Shown piece after piece: positions 6,924-14,518 of a DNA stretch of 14,527 nt (position 1 is the stretch's first letter; each line of letters begins with the position of its first letter). The DNA lies in assembly GCA_030587525.1 (NCBI GenBank), contig JAUQYW010000402.1, positions 1-14,527 on the forward strand. The letters are read 5' to 3'. The notes beneath the pieces are model-generated. The model searched no databases, was not told the origin of the DNA, and saw nothing but the letters and a program-made list of their open reading frames with translations. Origin of the DNA: Candidatus Sigynarchaeota archaeon. Its GTDB lineage: Archaea; Asgardarchaeota; Lokiarchaeia; Sigynarchaeales; Sigynarchaeaceae. The translations under genes and the position numbers were made by a program.

Positions 6924-7505
6924 TTAAATGGCCAGCGAAAGCCTTTCCAACAGCTCGTTTTTCTCCGACTTGATCTCGTCGAGAAACTTGTCCTTATGTT
7001 CCTCAGGAAGCAATCCATCCTTGTGCTTGGCATCGATCTCGATTTCTTGCTTGTCAAGGTCCATGAGCATCCGGTAGACGATAGGCTGAATCCTTACAAA
7101 CTTCTTGCATGGAGCCTTGTAAAAATCGTCCGGTATTTGTTTATTTATGAATTCTGGAAGACTTTTTTCCAATAAAGTGAAGATCTTCGCAAGCACGAGT
7201 AAATGCATACCCGTAATGCGCATTTTTTCCGAATCAATGTTCGTCCAGCCACGTTCCCCTTCCGGAATCAAGCAAATCGATTTGCAATCCGCGCCGATGC
7301 CGCATCCTTTGGAAATCCTGAAGTGGAGGCAATCAAGGCACCGTCGTTTCAAGAAAAAAACGGTCGTGCTTTTCACGACGAACAGCGTGTCATTGCGCTT
7401 CGGGAGAATGAAGCAGGAACCCTTGATATATCTTGCCAAGGACGGCACGAGCTCGATGATCTCGTCAGCCGTTGCGTCATTCGGGGTCTGATTTCCAGCT
7501 TTCAT
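6924..7505 (-). CDS. Protein of unknown function with Cys cluster
   Basis: I do not recognise this protein (193 residues from ATG 7505). The frame extends ten codons further to a TTG at 7535, but ATG 7505 has a purine-rich leader (GAGAGAAA) and is the more natural start. From ATG 7505, cysteines lie at 56, 59, 68, 74 and 78 with His61 between them (RRCLDCLHFR, then KGCGIGADCKSIC), which suggests a small metal site, Zn or Fe-S. Before it is a beta-rich part (GSCFILPKRNDTLFVVKS). After it come long helices rich in Lys/Glu, ending in ELLERLSLAI; no membrane segment is seen. It is divergent from the Gfo/Idh gene and lies upstream of hisI on the same strand. It appears soluble. A redox or nucleic-acid-binding role is possible but not shown. 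Confidence 0.65.
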   Translation of the reverse strand: MKAGNQTPNDATADEIIELVPSLARYIKGSCFILPKRNDTLFVVKSTTVFFLKRRCLDCLHFRISKGCGIGADCKSICLIPEGERGWTNIDSEKMRITGMHLLVLAKIFTLLEKSLPEFINKQIPDDFYKAPCKKFVRIQPIVYRMLMDLDKQEIEIDAKHKDGLLPEEHKDKFLDEIKSEKNELLERLSLAI

Positions 7506-7591
7506 TTTCTCTCGTCCTGGTTTCCCACTTACCAAACCTTGACCAATATACCTTTGACAATACTCTAATTAAAACTTAAGCCAAACGAGGT
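7506..7591. promoter_or_regulatory. Divergent promoter region
   Basis: These 86 bases separate two divergent genes. On the plus strand AATTAAAACTTA (about 7568-7579) could be the TATA element of the oxidoreductase gene. On the minus strand GGTATATTGG (about 7545-7554) could serve the Cys-rich gene. ACGAGG lies directly before the oxidoreductase start. Confidence 0.35.
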
Positions 7592-8629
7592 ATGGTGAAC
7601 AAGTTGAAATTCTGCATCATCGGTTTCGGAATTTTTGGCGAGAAGCGTTTGATTCCCGGGTTTAAGGGTTCGAGAGGGACGATACACGCGATATCAAAGC
7701 GAAACATCGATGAGGCCAAGAGAAAAGCGGCGGAATACGGCATTCCCTTGTATTTCGATGACCCGGAAGTTATGCTCCGGGATGCCGATGTTGACGCGGC
7801 ATACATTGCATCTCCCAATAAAAATCACCTGGAACACACTGTGCTCGCGGCGGAACACGGGAAGAATATCATTTGCGAGAAACCTATGGCAACGAGTATA
7901 GATGATGCAATTAAAATGGCCAAGATCTGCAAGAAAAATGGCGTGCAATTTATGATCGCGCAATGTTACCGCTTCCTTGGCTCTTGCCTCAAGATTAAGG
8001 AAATAATGGATGCTGGTATGCTTGGTGAAATCCAGTTCATCCATACGCATTATAGTTTTCCGGCTGATACTTCCCTGCGAAAATGGGTGTTTGATAAAAA
8101 AATAGCAGGTGGCGGGCCGATCTTCGATATTGGCGTTCATATGATCGATCTGACCCGATTTTTGCTGCAAGGGCAAGACTTGACCAATTTTAAAGGATAT
8201 TCGTGGCCGTACGATACTTCATTATATCCTGGCCGGGATGTTGAAGCCAGCGGCTCCGTGCTTATGCGATTCAAGAGCGGCGTGCAGGCCTCGGTTAATT
8301 GTTCTTTTGATGCCCCTTTCTTAACATCGATCGAAGTTCACGGAACCAAGAAATCCTTGTACTCCCGATATTTCACCATCGTCGAAAAAGATGCAGAAAT
8401 CCTCATTTATTCCGATAAAGACTTCAAGAAGCCAGAACAATCGATCACAGTCAATAACGGCAATTTCTATACCCGCATGATCAACCGTTTCATCAATAGC
8501 ATCGAGAACAACGATATCCGTGGCGACTATCCAAGTGCTGCTGAAGGCCTCATGAACCAGATAGTTTTAAATGGATGGTATGAAGGATTATCCCGGGACA
8601 CGATTCGATCCATTATGGAACGGATTTGA
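7592..8629 (+). CDS. Gfo/Idh/MocA-family NAD(P)-dependent oxidoreductase
   Basis: This 345-residue protein has the two-domain plan of sugar/inositol-type dehydrogenases. The N-terminal Rossmann domain begins KLKFCIIGFGIFG (dinucleotide loop G11-G16) and ends with CEKPMA, whose Lys97 is the family's conserved active-site Lys. The C-terminal alpha/beta domain has GGGPIFDIGVHMID, with D179 and H183 at the usual catalytic positions. Substrate cannot be read from the sequence; relatives oxidise sugars, inositol or UDP-sugars, or reduce biliverdin. The length is typical and all key residues are present. ATG 7592 is one base from ACGAGG, so GTG 7595 may be the true start. It leads a same-strand cluster with a membrane protein and a longin protein 23 and 13 bases apart, which suggests one operon. 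Confidence 0.88.
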   Translation: MVNKLKFCIIGFGIFGEKRLIPGFKGSRGTIHAISKRNIDEAKRKAAEYGIPLYFDDPEVMLRDADVDAAYIASPNKNHLEHTVLAAEHGKNIICEKPMATSIDDAIKMAKICKKNGVQFMIAQCYRFLGSCLKIKEIMDAGMLGEIQFIHTHYSFPADTSLRKWVFDKKIAGGGPIFDIGVHMIDLTRFLLQGQDLTNFKGYSWPYDTSLYPGRDVEASGSVLMRFKSGVQASVNCSFDAPFLTSIEVHGTKKSLYSRYFTIVEKDAEILIYSDKDFKKPEQSITVNNGNFYTRMINRFINSIENNDIRGDYPSAAEGLMNQIVLNGWYEGLSRDTIRSIMERI

Positions 8630-8652
8630 GACCTTCTAATCGAGGTACCCGA

Positions 8653-9372
8653 ATGTCCACGAATAATGAAGTCCTTGAGCATGAAGTCTTAGAATTGCTC
8701 AAGGTCGAGCGGCCACGCGGCATTAAAGAATTAGTAAAATTGATCCGGGATAAAACGGCGAAGGATGATCGCGATATCGTTGCTTTTTTACTGGAAATGA
8801 CTTTATCCAATCGATTATATATCAAGAGAAAAGATACCGGCAATGAATGGTTCGCCCGATTTTTTCGCCGGCACCAGTTTCTCCAAAAAATAATCTGTGA
8901 TTACGTCAATGAACCCGTTATCAAGGCTATGGCAGCGATTATAGTCATCAATCTTTTGTCCTGGGTCATTATCGTGGCATTCCAAGCCAGCGTTGCTCTT
9001 CTCGCGTTCAAGATAGTCATCCTCGGTCTTGATTACTTGTTCATGCCCGGATTTGCCATCACGATCGCATGGTACCCGTTTCCTTCACGGCGAATTGATT
9101 TCAACCGATTGAAGAAGGAGGAATCATTTCGTGGCGTTCCCGGAACAGGAAGTGCCCCGAAAAACGAAAGCATCGATTTTCTCACGCGAACCGGTTACGC
9201 CATCTGTTATTCAATTGCCATGATCGTGCTCATTGGGTTCTTGCTCGGCGTGTTGAATCTCGGGTTCAACATCATGGCCATGCACCTGGTTTTCTCGGTG
9301 ATCGAGGTAGCTGTTATTATCAACATCCTAGTCAAGATCAAGCGGATCAAGGATCCGTACTACGCAATATAG
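8653..9372 (+). CDS. Membrane protein, winged-helix-like N-terminus plus DUF1616-like region
   Basis: I start at ATG 8653 (239 residues) because GAGGT lies seven bases before it; the frame runs nine codons further up to a weak TTG. Residues about 6-60 look like a small winged helix (EVLELLK, RGIKELVKLIRDKT, DIVAFLLEMTLSNRLYIKRKD). Four membrane helices follow, near 89-110, 112-140, 180-203 and 207-227. The phrase LDYLFMPGFAITIAWYPF, then a basic loop, then a helix with a Gly-rich turn (LIGFLLGVLNLGF) resembles the DUF1616 membrane family (LFLPGYAL...S...LLGLLL), found in archaea and with no known function. The assignment is from memory of the pattern. It sits between the oxidoreductase and the longin gene, probably in one transcript. 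Confidence 0.7.
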   Translation: MSTNNEVLEHEVLELLKVERPRGIKELVKLIRDKTAKDDRDIVAFLLEMTLSNRLYIKRKDTGNEWFARFFRRHQFLQKIICDYVNEPVIKAMAAIIVINLLSWVIIVAFQASVALLAFKIVILGLDYLFMPGFAITIAWYPFPSRRIDFNRLKKEESFRGVPGTGSAPKNESIDFLTRTGYAICYSIAMIVLIGFLLGVLNLGFNIMAMHLVFSVIEVAVIINILVKIKRIKDPYYAI

Positions 9373-9385
9373 GGGGATTCACGCA

Positions 9386-9874
9386 ATGACGGTCATTGAA
9401 ATGGTCATATCTTGCGATGGCTTTCCTCTCTACAAGCGAAAGTTCATTAATATCCGCGCCATCGATGACGACGACGTGATTGCACCGGCACTCTATTCCG
9501 TCTTTTACAGGATCGAGAAAAGCATCATCCCCGGCGATTCCGGCGAAAATGTGCTTAAACTTGACATGGGACACCACCACATGCACGCGCTGAAAACGAA
9601 AATAAATCCAAGTGGAACGGGCAAATCTCGTGAATTGTACATTTACATCATCGAGGACCGAAATATCGAGAAGGCGGTCGCAGCAACTATCTTGAAAAAA
9701 TTGCTCGACGCGTTTTTAAAACGATATCAAGAAAAAATCGAGAAGTTGCTCAAGGCAAGCGAGATTCTCCAAGATTTCGATGAAATCGTCGATCAAATCC
9801 TCGGCAACATGGCACAAAAACAATATAAAAGATTTTTCGATGTATGGAACGCACCTCGTATGAGATTTCCGTGA
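9386..9874 (+). CDS. Longin-domain-like protein
   Basis: The 162 residues follow longin order: strands IEMVISCDG and PLYKRKF, helix DVIAPALYSVFYRIEKSI, strands NVLKLDMG, HHMHALKT and ELYIYIIEDR, then the long helix KAVAATILKKLLDAFLKRYQ and a last helix FDEIVDQILG. In eukaryotes longin folds occur in SNAREs, adaptor subunits, TRAPP and GTPase regulators; Asgard archaea also have them. No transmembrane anchor or SNARE motif follows, so it would be a soluble adaptor or GTPase partner. GGGGGAT before the ATG is a strong ribosome binding site, 13 bases after the membrane-protein gene. Two GTPase genes lie about 6.5 kb upstream; any contact is inference. The assignment rests on predicted secondary-structure order, so the family could be a roadblock relative instead. 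Confidence 0.72.
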   Translation: MTVIEMVISCDGFPLYKRKFINIRAIDDDDVIAPALYSVFYRIEKSIIPGDSGENVLKLDMGHHHMHALKTKINPSGTGKSRELYIYIIEDRNIEKAVAATILKKLLDAFLKRYQEKIEKLLKASEILQDFDEIVDQILGNMAQKQYKRFFDVWNAPRMRFP

Positions 9875-9878
9875 TTTT

Positions 9879-11909
9879 TTAAATCTTGAGACCTGCCTTG
9901 AATCCGTCGTGGATGGCATTCATGAGGTCCTCGGTCTTCTTGGCATCGCCTATCACCTTGACCTTGAAGCCTGCTTCCTTCAAGTCCTTCTCGAGCGCGT
10001 TTTCCGGCTTGATCGAGGTCGCGACGAAGATCGTATCGATGTCTTGCACCTTGGAATCTTTGCCTGCCACGGAATATGAAATCGTGGCTTTACCGTTGGA
10101 CTGCGGTGCAATTTCCATGACTTTTGCCGTCGTGATGACATCGATATCGTGTTTTTCAAGATCTTGAAGCATGACCCAGCGTGTCGACTTCCCGAAATTT
10201 GTTCCAATCCTATCAAGTAATTCAAAGATGATAACCTTTCGCTGAGTGCGCGTGGCTTTCCATGCTTCTTCTGCTTCAAGCACGCCGAAATAATTCAAGA
10301 ACCCGGCGATATCCGGCCGGAGAGCACCGAACTCGGCCAAGGCAAGCGCGGTTTCGACGCCCGTTGCCCCGCCACCGATGATCGCGCATTTATCGCCCGG
10401 GTACAAGCGTTTTGCCGGATCCAGGAACTCCCACGCGAAATGGACCACGGGTAAGTCTATGCCCTTTATTGGTGGTTTCACGGCTCTAGCCCCGGTCGCG
10501 AGGATGACAACGTCCGGTTTCACGGCTTTGATCTTGCCCACAGTCATATCATCATCCAAGTGAATAGGCACGCGCAATCGGTCTAGTTCGTCCTGGTACC
10601 ACGTGATCATGTCCGCGATGGATTCCCTTCCTGGCGGTGCGGCAGCGTACCATGCTTGGCCACCAATCCTATCGAGCTTTTCATGCACCGACACGACGTG
10701 GTTGCGCATTGCCATGGTGCGAGCGCATTCGAGGCCCGCAACGCCGGCACCGATAACGACGACGTGCAAGGGCGTTGCTGCCGGGACGAGGGGATACTTG
10801 CCTTCCCATCCTGCCACGGGATTTCGCAAGCAGCGGACGATGGTCTTGGCGAAAACTGCATCGAAACAACCCTGGTTGCATCCGATGCACTTACGAATTT
10901 CACGGACGCGACCTTCCCTGGCTTTTATCGCAAATTCCGGATCCGCGATGAGCCCTCGTCCAATACAAACTGCATCTGCATAGTGCTCGTTCAGGATACG
11001 CTCGGCAATATTGGGCGTGTTGATGCGATTGCTCGCGAAGACCGGGATGTTGACGTTTCTCTTTATTTCCCTGGCAAAATAGGCGAATGCGCCTGGTGGG
11101 ACATTCATCGTGATCATGGGTACCTTCGCCTCGTGCCAGCCACCGGTGACGTTGAATGCATCGAGCCCCGCTGCTGCAAGGTGTGGCGCAATTTCAGCTT
11201 TATCCTTGAGAGTGTTGCTACCGATAACGAGATCGCTGCCCGAATAGCGAATGAGAACGGCGACCTTCTCCCCGACAGCGTTCCTTACCGCCTTTATGAC
11301 CTCGATGGGAAAACGCATACGGTTCTCGAGCGAACCGCCATACTTATCGGTCCGATCGTTGAGCAATGGTGATAGAAACTGGTCGATCAAGTAACCTGCT
11401 GATCCAAGGATTTCAACGGCATCGAATCCTGCTTTTTTTGCACGCGCCGCCCCGTCAGCAAACTTTTGCACTATCCCGGGAATTTCGTCGGTGGCGAGTG
11501 CACGCGGCGTTTGCTTCGAAAACGTTGAATACTTTGCAGCAGACGAGACGGGCTGGACGCCCGTGAGCAGTTCGAATGCGTATCGTCCCGCGTGATAGAG
11601 CTGGGCGGCAATCTTGGTCTTGGAACACGCGTGCATGGTGTCGGTGAACAAGCGCAGTTTTTCGATGTACTTGTCATCGTCGATGGCGATCATCATCGGG
11701 ATTCCCATGCCTACACGGTCGATGTAACAACCACCGATGATGATCAAGCCAATTTCGCTGATAGCACGTTCTTTATAGAAGTTTGTAAGTTGATCATTGA
11801 TGGAGCCATCGTCAGCATACGATAAGTTCATTGCCGGCATCACGATGCGGTTCTGGATGGCCATCGGCCCGATCTTGAGCGGGGAGAAGAGAAGCGGGAA
11901 TTTTTCCAT
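9879..11909 (-). CDS. OYE-family Fe-S flavoenzyme (2,4-dienoyl-CoA reductase/enoate reductase type)
   Basis: The 676 residues match the FadH/enoate reductase plan. Residues 1 to about 330 are an FMN-binding TIM barrel of old-yellow-enzyme type (QLYHAGRYA, GGSLENRMRFP, AVLIRYSG, CIGRGLIADPEF). Next comes the 4Fe-4S site with Cys341, 344, 348 and 360 (C-x2-C-x3-C-x11-C). Residues about 384-676 form an FAD/NAD(P)H part with GAGVAG (387-392), EKLDRIGGQ and a second dinucleotide loop GGGATG (512-517). Such enzymes pass electrons from NAD(P)H through FAD and Fe-S to FMN to reduce activated C=C bonds; the substrate is not readable here. AAGGT precedes ATG 11909. The length is normal and no key residue is missing. 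It converges with the longin gene (four bases apart) and lies downstream of the E1 gene on the same strand, behind its own promoter. Confidence 0.93.
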   Translation of the reverse strand: MEKFPLLFSPLKIGPMAIQNRIVMPAMNLSYADDGSINDQLTNFYKERAISEIGLIIIGGCYIDRVGMGIPMMIAIDDDKYIEKLRLFTDTMHACSKTKIAAQLYHAGRYAFELLTGVQPVSSAAKYSTFSKQTPRALATDEIPGIVQKFADGAARAKKAGFDAVEILGSAGYLIDQFLSPLLNDRTDKYGGSLENRMRFPIEVIKAVRNAVGEKVAVLIRYSGSDLVIGSNTLKDKAEIAPHLAAAGLDAFNVTGGWHEAKVPMITMNVPPGAFAYFAREIKRNVNIPVFASNRINTPNIAERILNEHYADAVCIGRGLIADPEFAIKAREGRVREIRKCIGCNQGCFDAVFAKTIVRCLRNPVAGWEGKYPLVPAATPLHVVVIGAGVAGLECARTMAMRNHVVSVHEKLDRIGGQAWYAAAPPGRESIADMITWYQDELDRLRVPIHLDDDMTVGKIKAVKPDVVILATGARAVKPPIKGIDLPVVHFAWEFLDPAKRLYPGDKCAIIGGGATGVETALALAEFGALRPDIAGFLNYFGVLEAEEAWKATRTQRKVIIFELLDRIGTNFGKSTRWVMLQDLEKHDIDVITTAKVMEIAPQSNGKATISYSVAGKDSKVQDIDTIFVATSIKPENALEKDLKEAGFKVKVIGDAKKTEDLMNAIHDGFKAGLKI

Positions 11910-11955
11910 GATGCGTACCTTTTATCCGTGTGATGATGGAAATTTGGTTTCCCGA

Positions 11956-11967
11956 GCATATAAAAAA
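11956..11967 (-). promoter_or_regulatory. TATA-like box of the flavoenzyme gene
   Basis: The minus strand reads TTTTTTATATGC, about 50 bases before the ATG at 11909. It predicts a leader of about 25 bases that carries the AAGGT ribosome binding site. Confidence 0.45.
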
Positions 11968-11989
11968 CACTCCCGTTAAAGGCGATGGC

Positions 11990-11998
11990 AAAAAAAAA
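11990..11998 (-). terminator. Poly-T terminator of the E1 gene
   Basis: On the minus strand a run of nine T begins about 35 bases after the TGA stop of the E1 gene. It lies before the TATA-like box of the flavoenzyme gene, so the two genes appear to be separate transcription units. Confidence 0.5.
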
Positions 11999-12033
11999 GG
12001 GGAGAAATGAACTGCGATGGTATTATCAGCCTA

Positions 12034-14436
12034 TCACGAGACTTGCACGAAAGAGACTTGAAACTTGGTTGGCTCGCTGCCATCCGGTGCCTTTGAAACG
12101 CCGAACGGCGTGAGAAGCACGTCGTTCCCCGGTTTCAATCCGAGGTCCGCGAGTTTCTTGGTCTTGTCGCCCATGCTCGGAATGCTCGGGTGGTAGACGA
12201 TGCCCTTGGTCGTGACGTTCGTGATCATGAATTTCTGGTCTTCCTTGATCGTGCCCACTTTCTGGAGCGAGACCAGAATGTCTTCGATGGTCGTCGCGGG
12301 CGTGATGGGTATCGACACGAATTCGATCCCCTTCACTGTACCGCACACGGAGCAATCTTCGCGCCTTTCCACGGGAAGGTGATCGAAGATCCCGTACATG
12401 CCGTTGTAATTCATATATGTCGGATCCACCATGGCGATGTCCTCTGGTTTTTGAGGCGAGTTTTGGATACAAGCCATTTTCATGGCTTCCATTGATTCGA
12501 TGCTGGCAATCACGGCTGACACGGTCTGGATGGCGGGGATTTTGTTCTCCAGGATATTTTCCATATCTTGCGGGACGAAAAGGCCGCCATGATCCTTGCT
12601 CGGGTCGCGCTCCTTGAGCATTTCGAGTTCCTTGTTCGATCCACCCGTGAGCATGATCAAGTCCTGCTTGTTTTTCAAGTCTGGCTCGCGCTCGAGCTTT
12701 TTCCGGAAGATGAACTCGGCCCGGAGCACGCAATGTTCACGGACCTGGGGAATGCCCTTTGGCGTGCACGCCGCGATCAATTTCTTGTCGGGAGGTGGGA
12801 TCGGGACGACGCAGCGGTAGCAGGCCGTCTCGTCGAGGAACTTCGCGCCCTGCGGCACGATGACTTGCACGTGGCCCTCGAACCCGACCGTTCCGCCTTC
12901 GATCATCGGGCGCTTCGCACGCCTGGCGATAACGTTGAGATCAAACCGGGCTTGCACGTTATCAAGTGCCGCGATGATGACATCGCATTTCTCATACATT
13001 TCAAGCGGCAATTCCTGGATTTTCTTGAAATGAAACTCCACGTCCACGGACGGATTCAATTCTTTAACGCGCTTTGCAGCAATCTCGGCCTTCGGCTTCC
13101 CGATATCCTCCATGCGGAACAAGAGCTGCCGTGACAAGTTCGATGTCTCGATCGTGTCGAGATCCACGAGAATGAGCTTTCCGACCCCGGCGAGCGCGAG
13201 ATCCTTGGCAATTTCGCAACCAAGGGCGCCAACACCCGCGATGAAGATCGTCGATTTTTTCAAGAGCGTCGCATCGAGCCCGTATTTCTTATCCTTGAAC
13301 AGGAGCAAGTCCTTGCGATCCGGGTAAGGGTCAAACTGGCCCGTTGCGCCGTCGTACTTCACGTATCGCGGCTTTTGCACCTCGCCGATGTCTCCTTTCT
13401 GGACCTTGAACGCGATCTTGATGACTTCTTGCCCGAGCACACCAGCGAGAATGGAGGCCACCGCCTCGTTCGACGTTCCCTTGTCATCGTCGAGTTCATC
13501 CGCATAGGCAGGCGAGAAAAAGGCCAGGGCCGCGTCGTGAGGTTCTGCATCGATCTCTTCATCGTCCTCCGGAGTTACAGTTACGGGTGCCGCAGGGGGC
13601 TGATTTTCGTCCCCCGGAAGCCATACTTGCACGAATCCTTCCAAGCCCATGACAACGCCCTCGATATAGGGTATGCCAACGTTTTTGCAGACCTCGTGCA
13701 TGTAGGTGCGCGATTTGAAACTGTTCATGCAACCAACGACGATCTCGTGATCCTTAAACGCACTGAGGGGAATGTCCTCTATGATCTTGTCGTGAGTATC
13801 GATTTTCATGTATATATTGAGCTTGGATAGCTGTTCCTTGATTGCGTCGACTTTCGATAGCTTGCCCTGCAAGGGTGGAAGCAAGAAAGCAGGTATCGTC
13901 GTGTTTTCGAGCATCCCGGGATCGACAATCGTGATATTTCCCACGCCGATGAGCGCTAGGTTCTTGGCCAATTCTCGACCCAGCTTTCCCATGCCCGCGA
14001 TGAGGACCCTAGACTTTTTCAAGACCTGCTGGTTCCACCCTTTCAGCAAAGCTTGCCGCGCGTACAGTTCTCGCTCCTTGCTGGAGACGATTTCGTTCTT
14101 GTCCTCCTTGTATTGCTCCCCGAATGCAAGCGCGGCGTTCCACGTGAGATTTTCACGTTCTTGCTGGAAGTTCGCCTCTTCATCTGCCTTGGTCTTTTCC
14201 TCGGTCTCGGCGCCTCCAGCCGCTTCTGGCTTGCTTGCTTCTTCCTTTTTTTCATCGGTCTTAATATTCTCCATATTTTCAGGCTTTTCAGCCGGTTGAT
14301 TGCCTTCATTTTCCTTGATAGGTTTGGGTTCTTCAAGGATTTTTTCTACATCGGGTCCCTCTTTTTCCGGGGGCTCGGGCTTTTCGTTTTTTTCATCTTT
14401 TTTTTCGTCGTTATTCGGAGGAGGTTCCGTAGACAT
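12034..14436 (-). CDS. Single-chain E1 ubiquitin-activating-like enzyme (IAD-AAD-Cys-UFD)
   Basis: This 800-residue protein has the full plan of a eukaryotic E1. Residues 1 to about 100 are a disordered Lys/Glu/Pro-rich tail. A first ThiF-type Rossmann domain (about 120-370; GMGKLG 148-153) lacks the catalytic Arg of NLxRQ and the Asp of the ALDN motif (CMNS here), so it matches the inactive adenylation domain. A 47-residue acidic loop (276-322) lies where UBA1 carries its first catalytic-Cys half domain. The active domain has GVGALG (401-406), DLDTIETSNLSRQ (R436), K449 and D492. The E1 thioester Cys is C557 in CTPKGIPQVREHC, and Zn ligands are C539/C542 and C695/C698. Residues about 702-798 match the E2-binding ubiquitin-fold domain (KLADLGLKPGNDVLL). 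It should adenylate a ubiquitin-like protein, hold it as a thioester and pass it to an E2. GGGTGAG precedes the ATG. No partner gene is in the window. Confidence 0.92.
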   Translation of the reverse strand: MSTEPPPNNDEKKDEKNEKPEPPEKEGPDVEKILEEPKPIKENEGNQPAEKPENMENIKTDEKKEEASKPEAAGGAETEEKTKADEEANFQQERENLTWNAALAFGEQYKEDKNEIVSSKERELYARQALLKGWNQQVLKKSRVLIAGMGKLGRELAKNLALIGVGNITIVDPGMLENTTIPAFLLPPLQGKLSKVDAIKEQLSKLNIYMKIDTHDKIIEDIPLSAFKDHEIVVGCMNSFKSRTYMHEVCKNVGIPYIEGVVMGLEGFVQVWLPGDENQPPAAPVTVTPEDDEEIDAEPHDAALAFFSPAYADELDDDKGTSNEAVASILAGVLGQEVIKIAFKVQKGDIGEVQKPRYVKYDGATGQFDPYPDRKDLLLFKDKKYGLDATLLKKSTIFIAGVGALGCEIAKDLALAGVGKLILVDLDTIETSNLSRQLLFRMEDIGKPKAEIAAKRVKELNPSVDVEFHFKKIQELPLEMYEKCDVIIAALDNVQARFDLNVIARRAKRPMIEGGTVGFEGHVQVIVPQGAKFLDETACYRCVVPIPPPDKKLIAACTPKGIPQVREHCVLRAEFIFRKKLEREPDLKNKQDLIMLTGGSNKELEMLKERDPSKDHGGLFVPQDMENILENKIPAIQTVSAVIASIESMEAMKMACIQNSPQKPEDIAMVDPTYMNYNGMYGIFDHLPVERREDCSVCGTVKGIEFVSIPITPATTIEDILVSLQKVGTIKEDQKFMITNVTTKGIVYHPSIPSMGDKTKKLADLGLKPGNDVLLTPFGVSKAPDGSEPTKFQVSFVQVS

Positions 14437-14481
14437 GTGTCGCTCACCCGTAGATTCTTACTGAATAGTTGGTGTTTAAAC

Positions 14482-14518
14482 CATAAATAATGGCGCGATG
14501 AAAATTACATATAAATTT
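14482..14518 (-). promoter_or_regulatory. Promoter region of the E1 gene, two TATA candidates
   Basis: On the minus strand AAATTTATATGT (14518-14507) lies about 77 bases before the ATG, and TTATTTATGG (14492-14483) about 50 bases before it. They predict leaders of about 50 or 24 bases; both would include the GGGTGAG ribosome binding site. Confidence 0.4.

Noticed and set aside
10656..11372. 238-codon plus-strand frame
   Set aside because: It is antisense to the TIM barrel and Fe-S region of the flavoenzyme, with no recognisable domain.
12034..12330. C-terminal ubiquitin-like domain of the E1 as a fused ubiquitin
   Set aside because: The chain ends QVSFVQVS with no Gly-Gly tail, and the pattern fits the E2-binding UFD.
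12026..12733. 235-codon frame in the E1 region, same strand
   Set aside because: It overlaps the UFD and Zn-site coding part of the E1 in another frame and is Arg/His-rich, typical of a shadow frame.
12034..14436. MoeB/ThiF-type sulfur-carrier activating enzyme
   Set aside because: Two adenylation halves, the CT...P...EHC cysteine and a UFD go beyond MoeB/ThiF and match E1.
14471..14482. Palindrome around GTTTAAAC
   Set aside because: Only eight bases are symmetrical in A+T-rich DNA, too little to call an operator.
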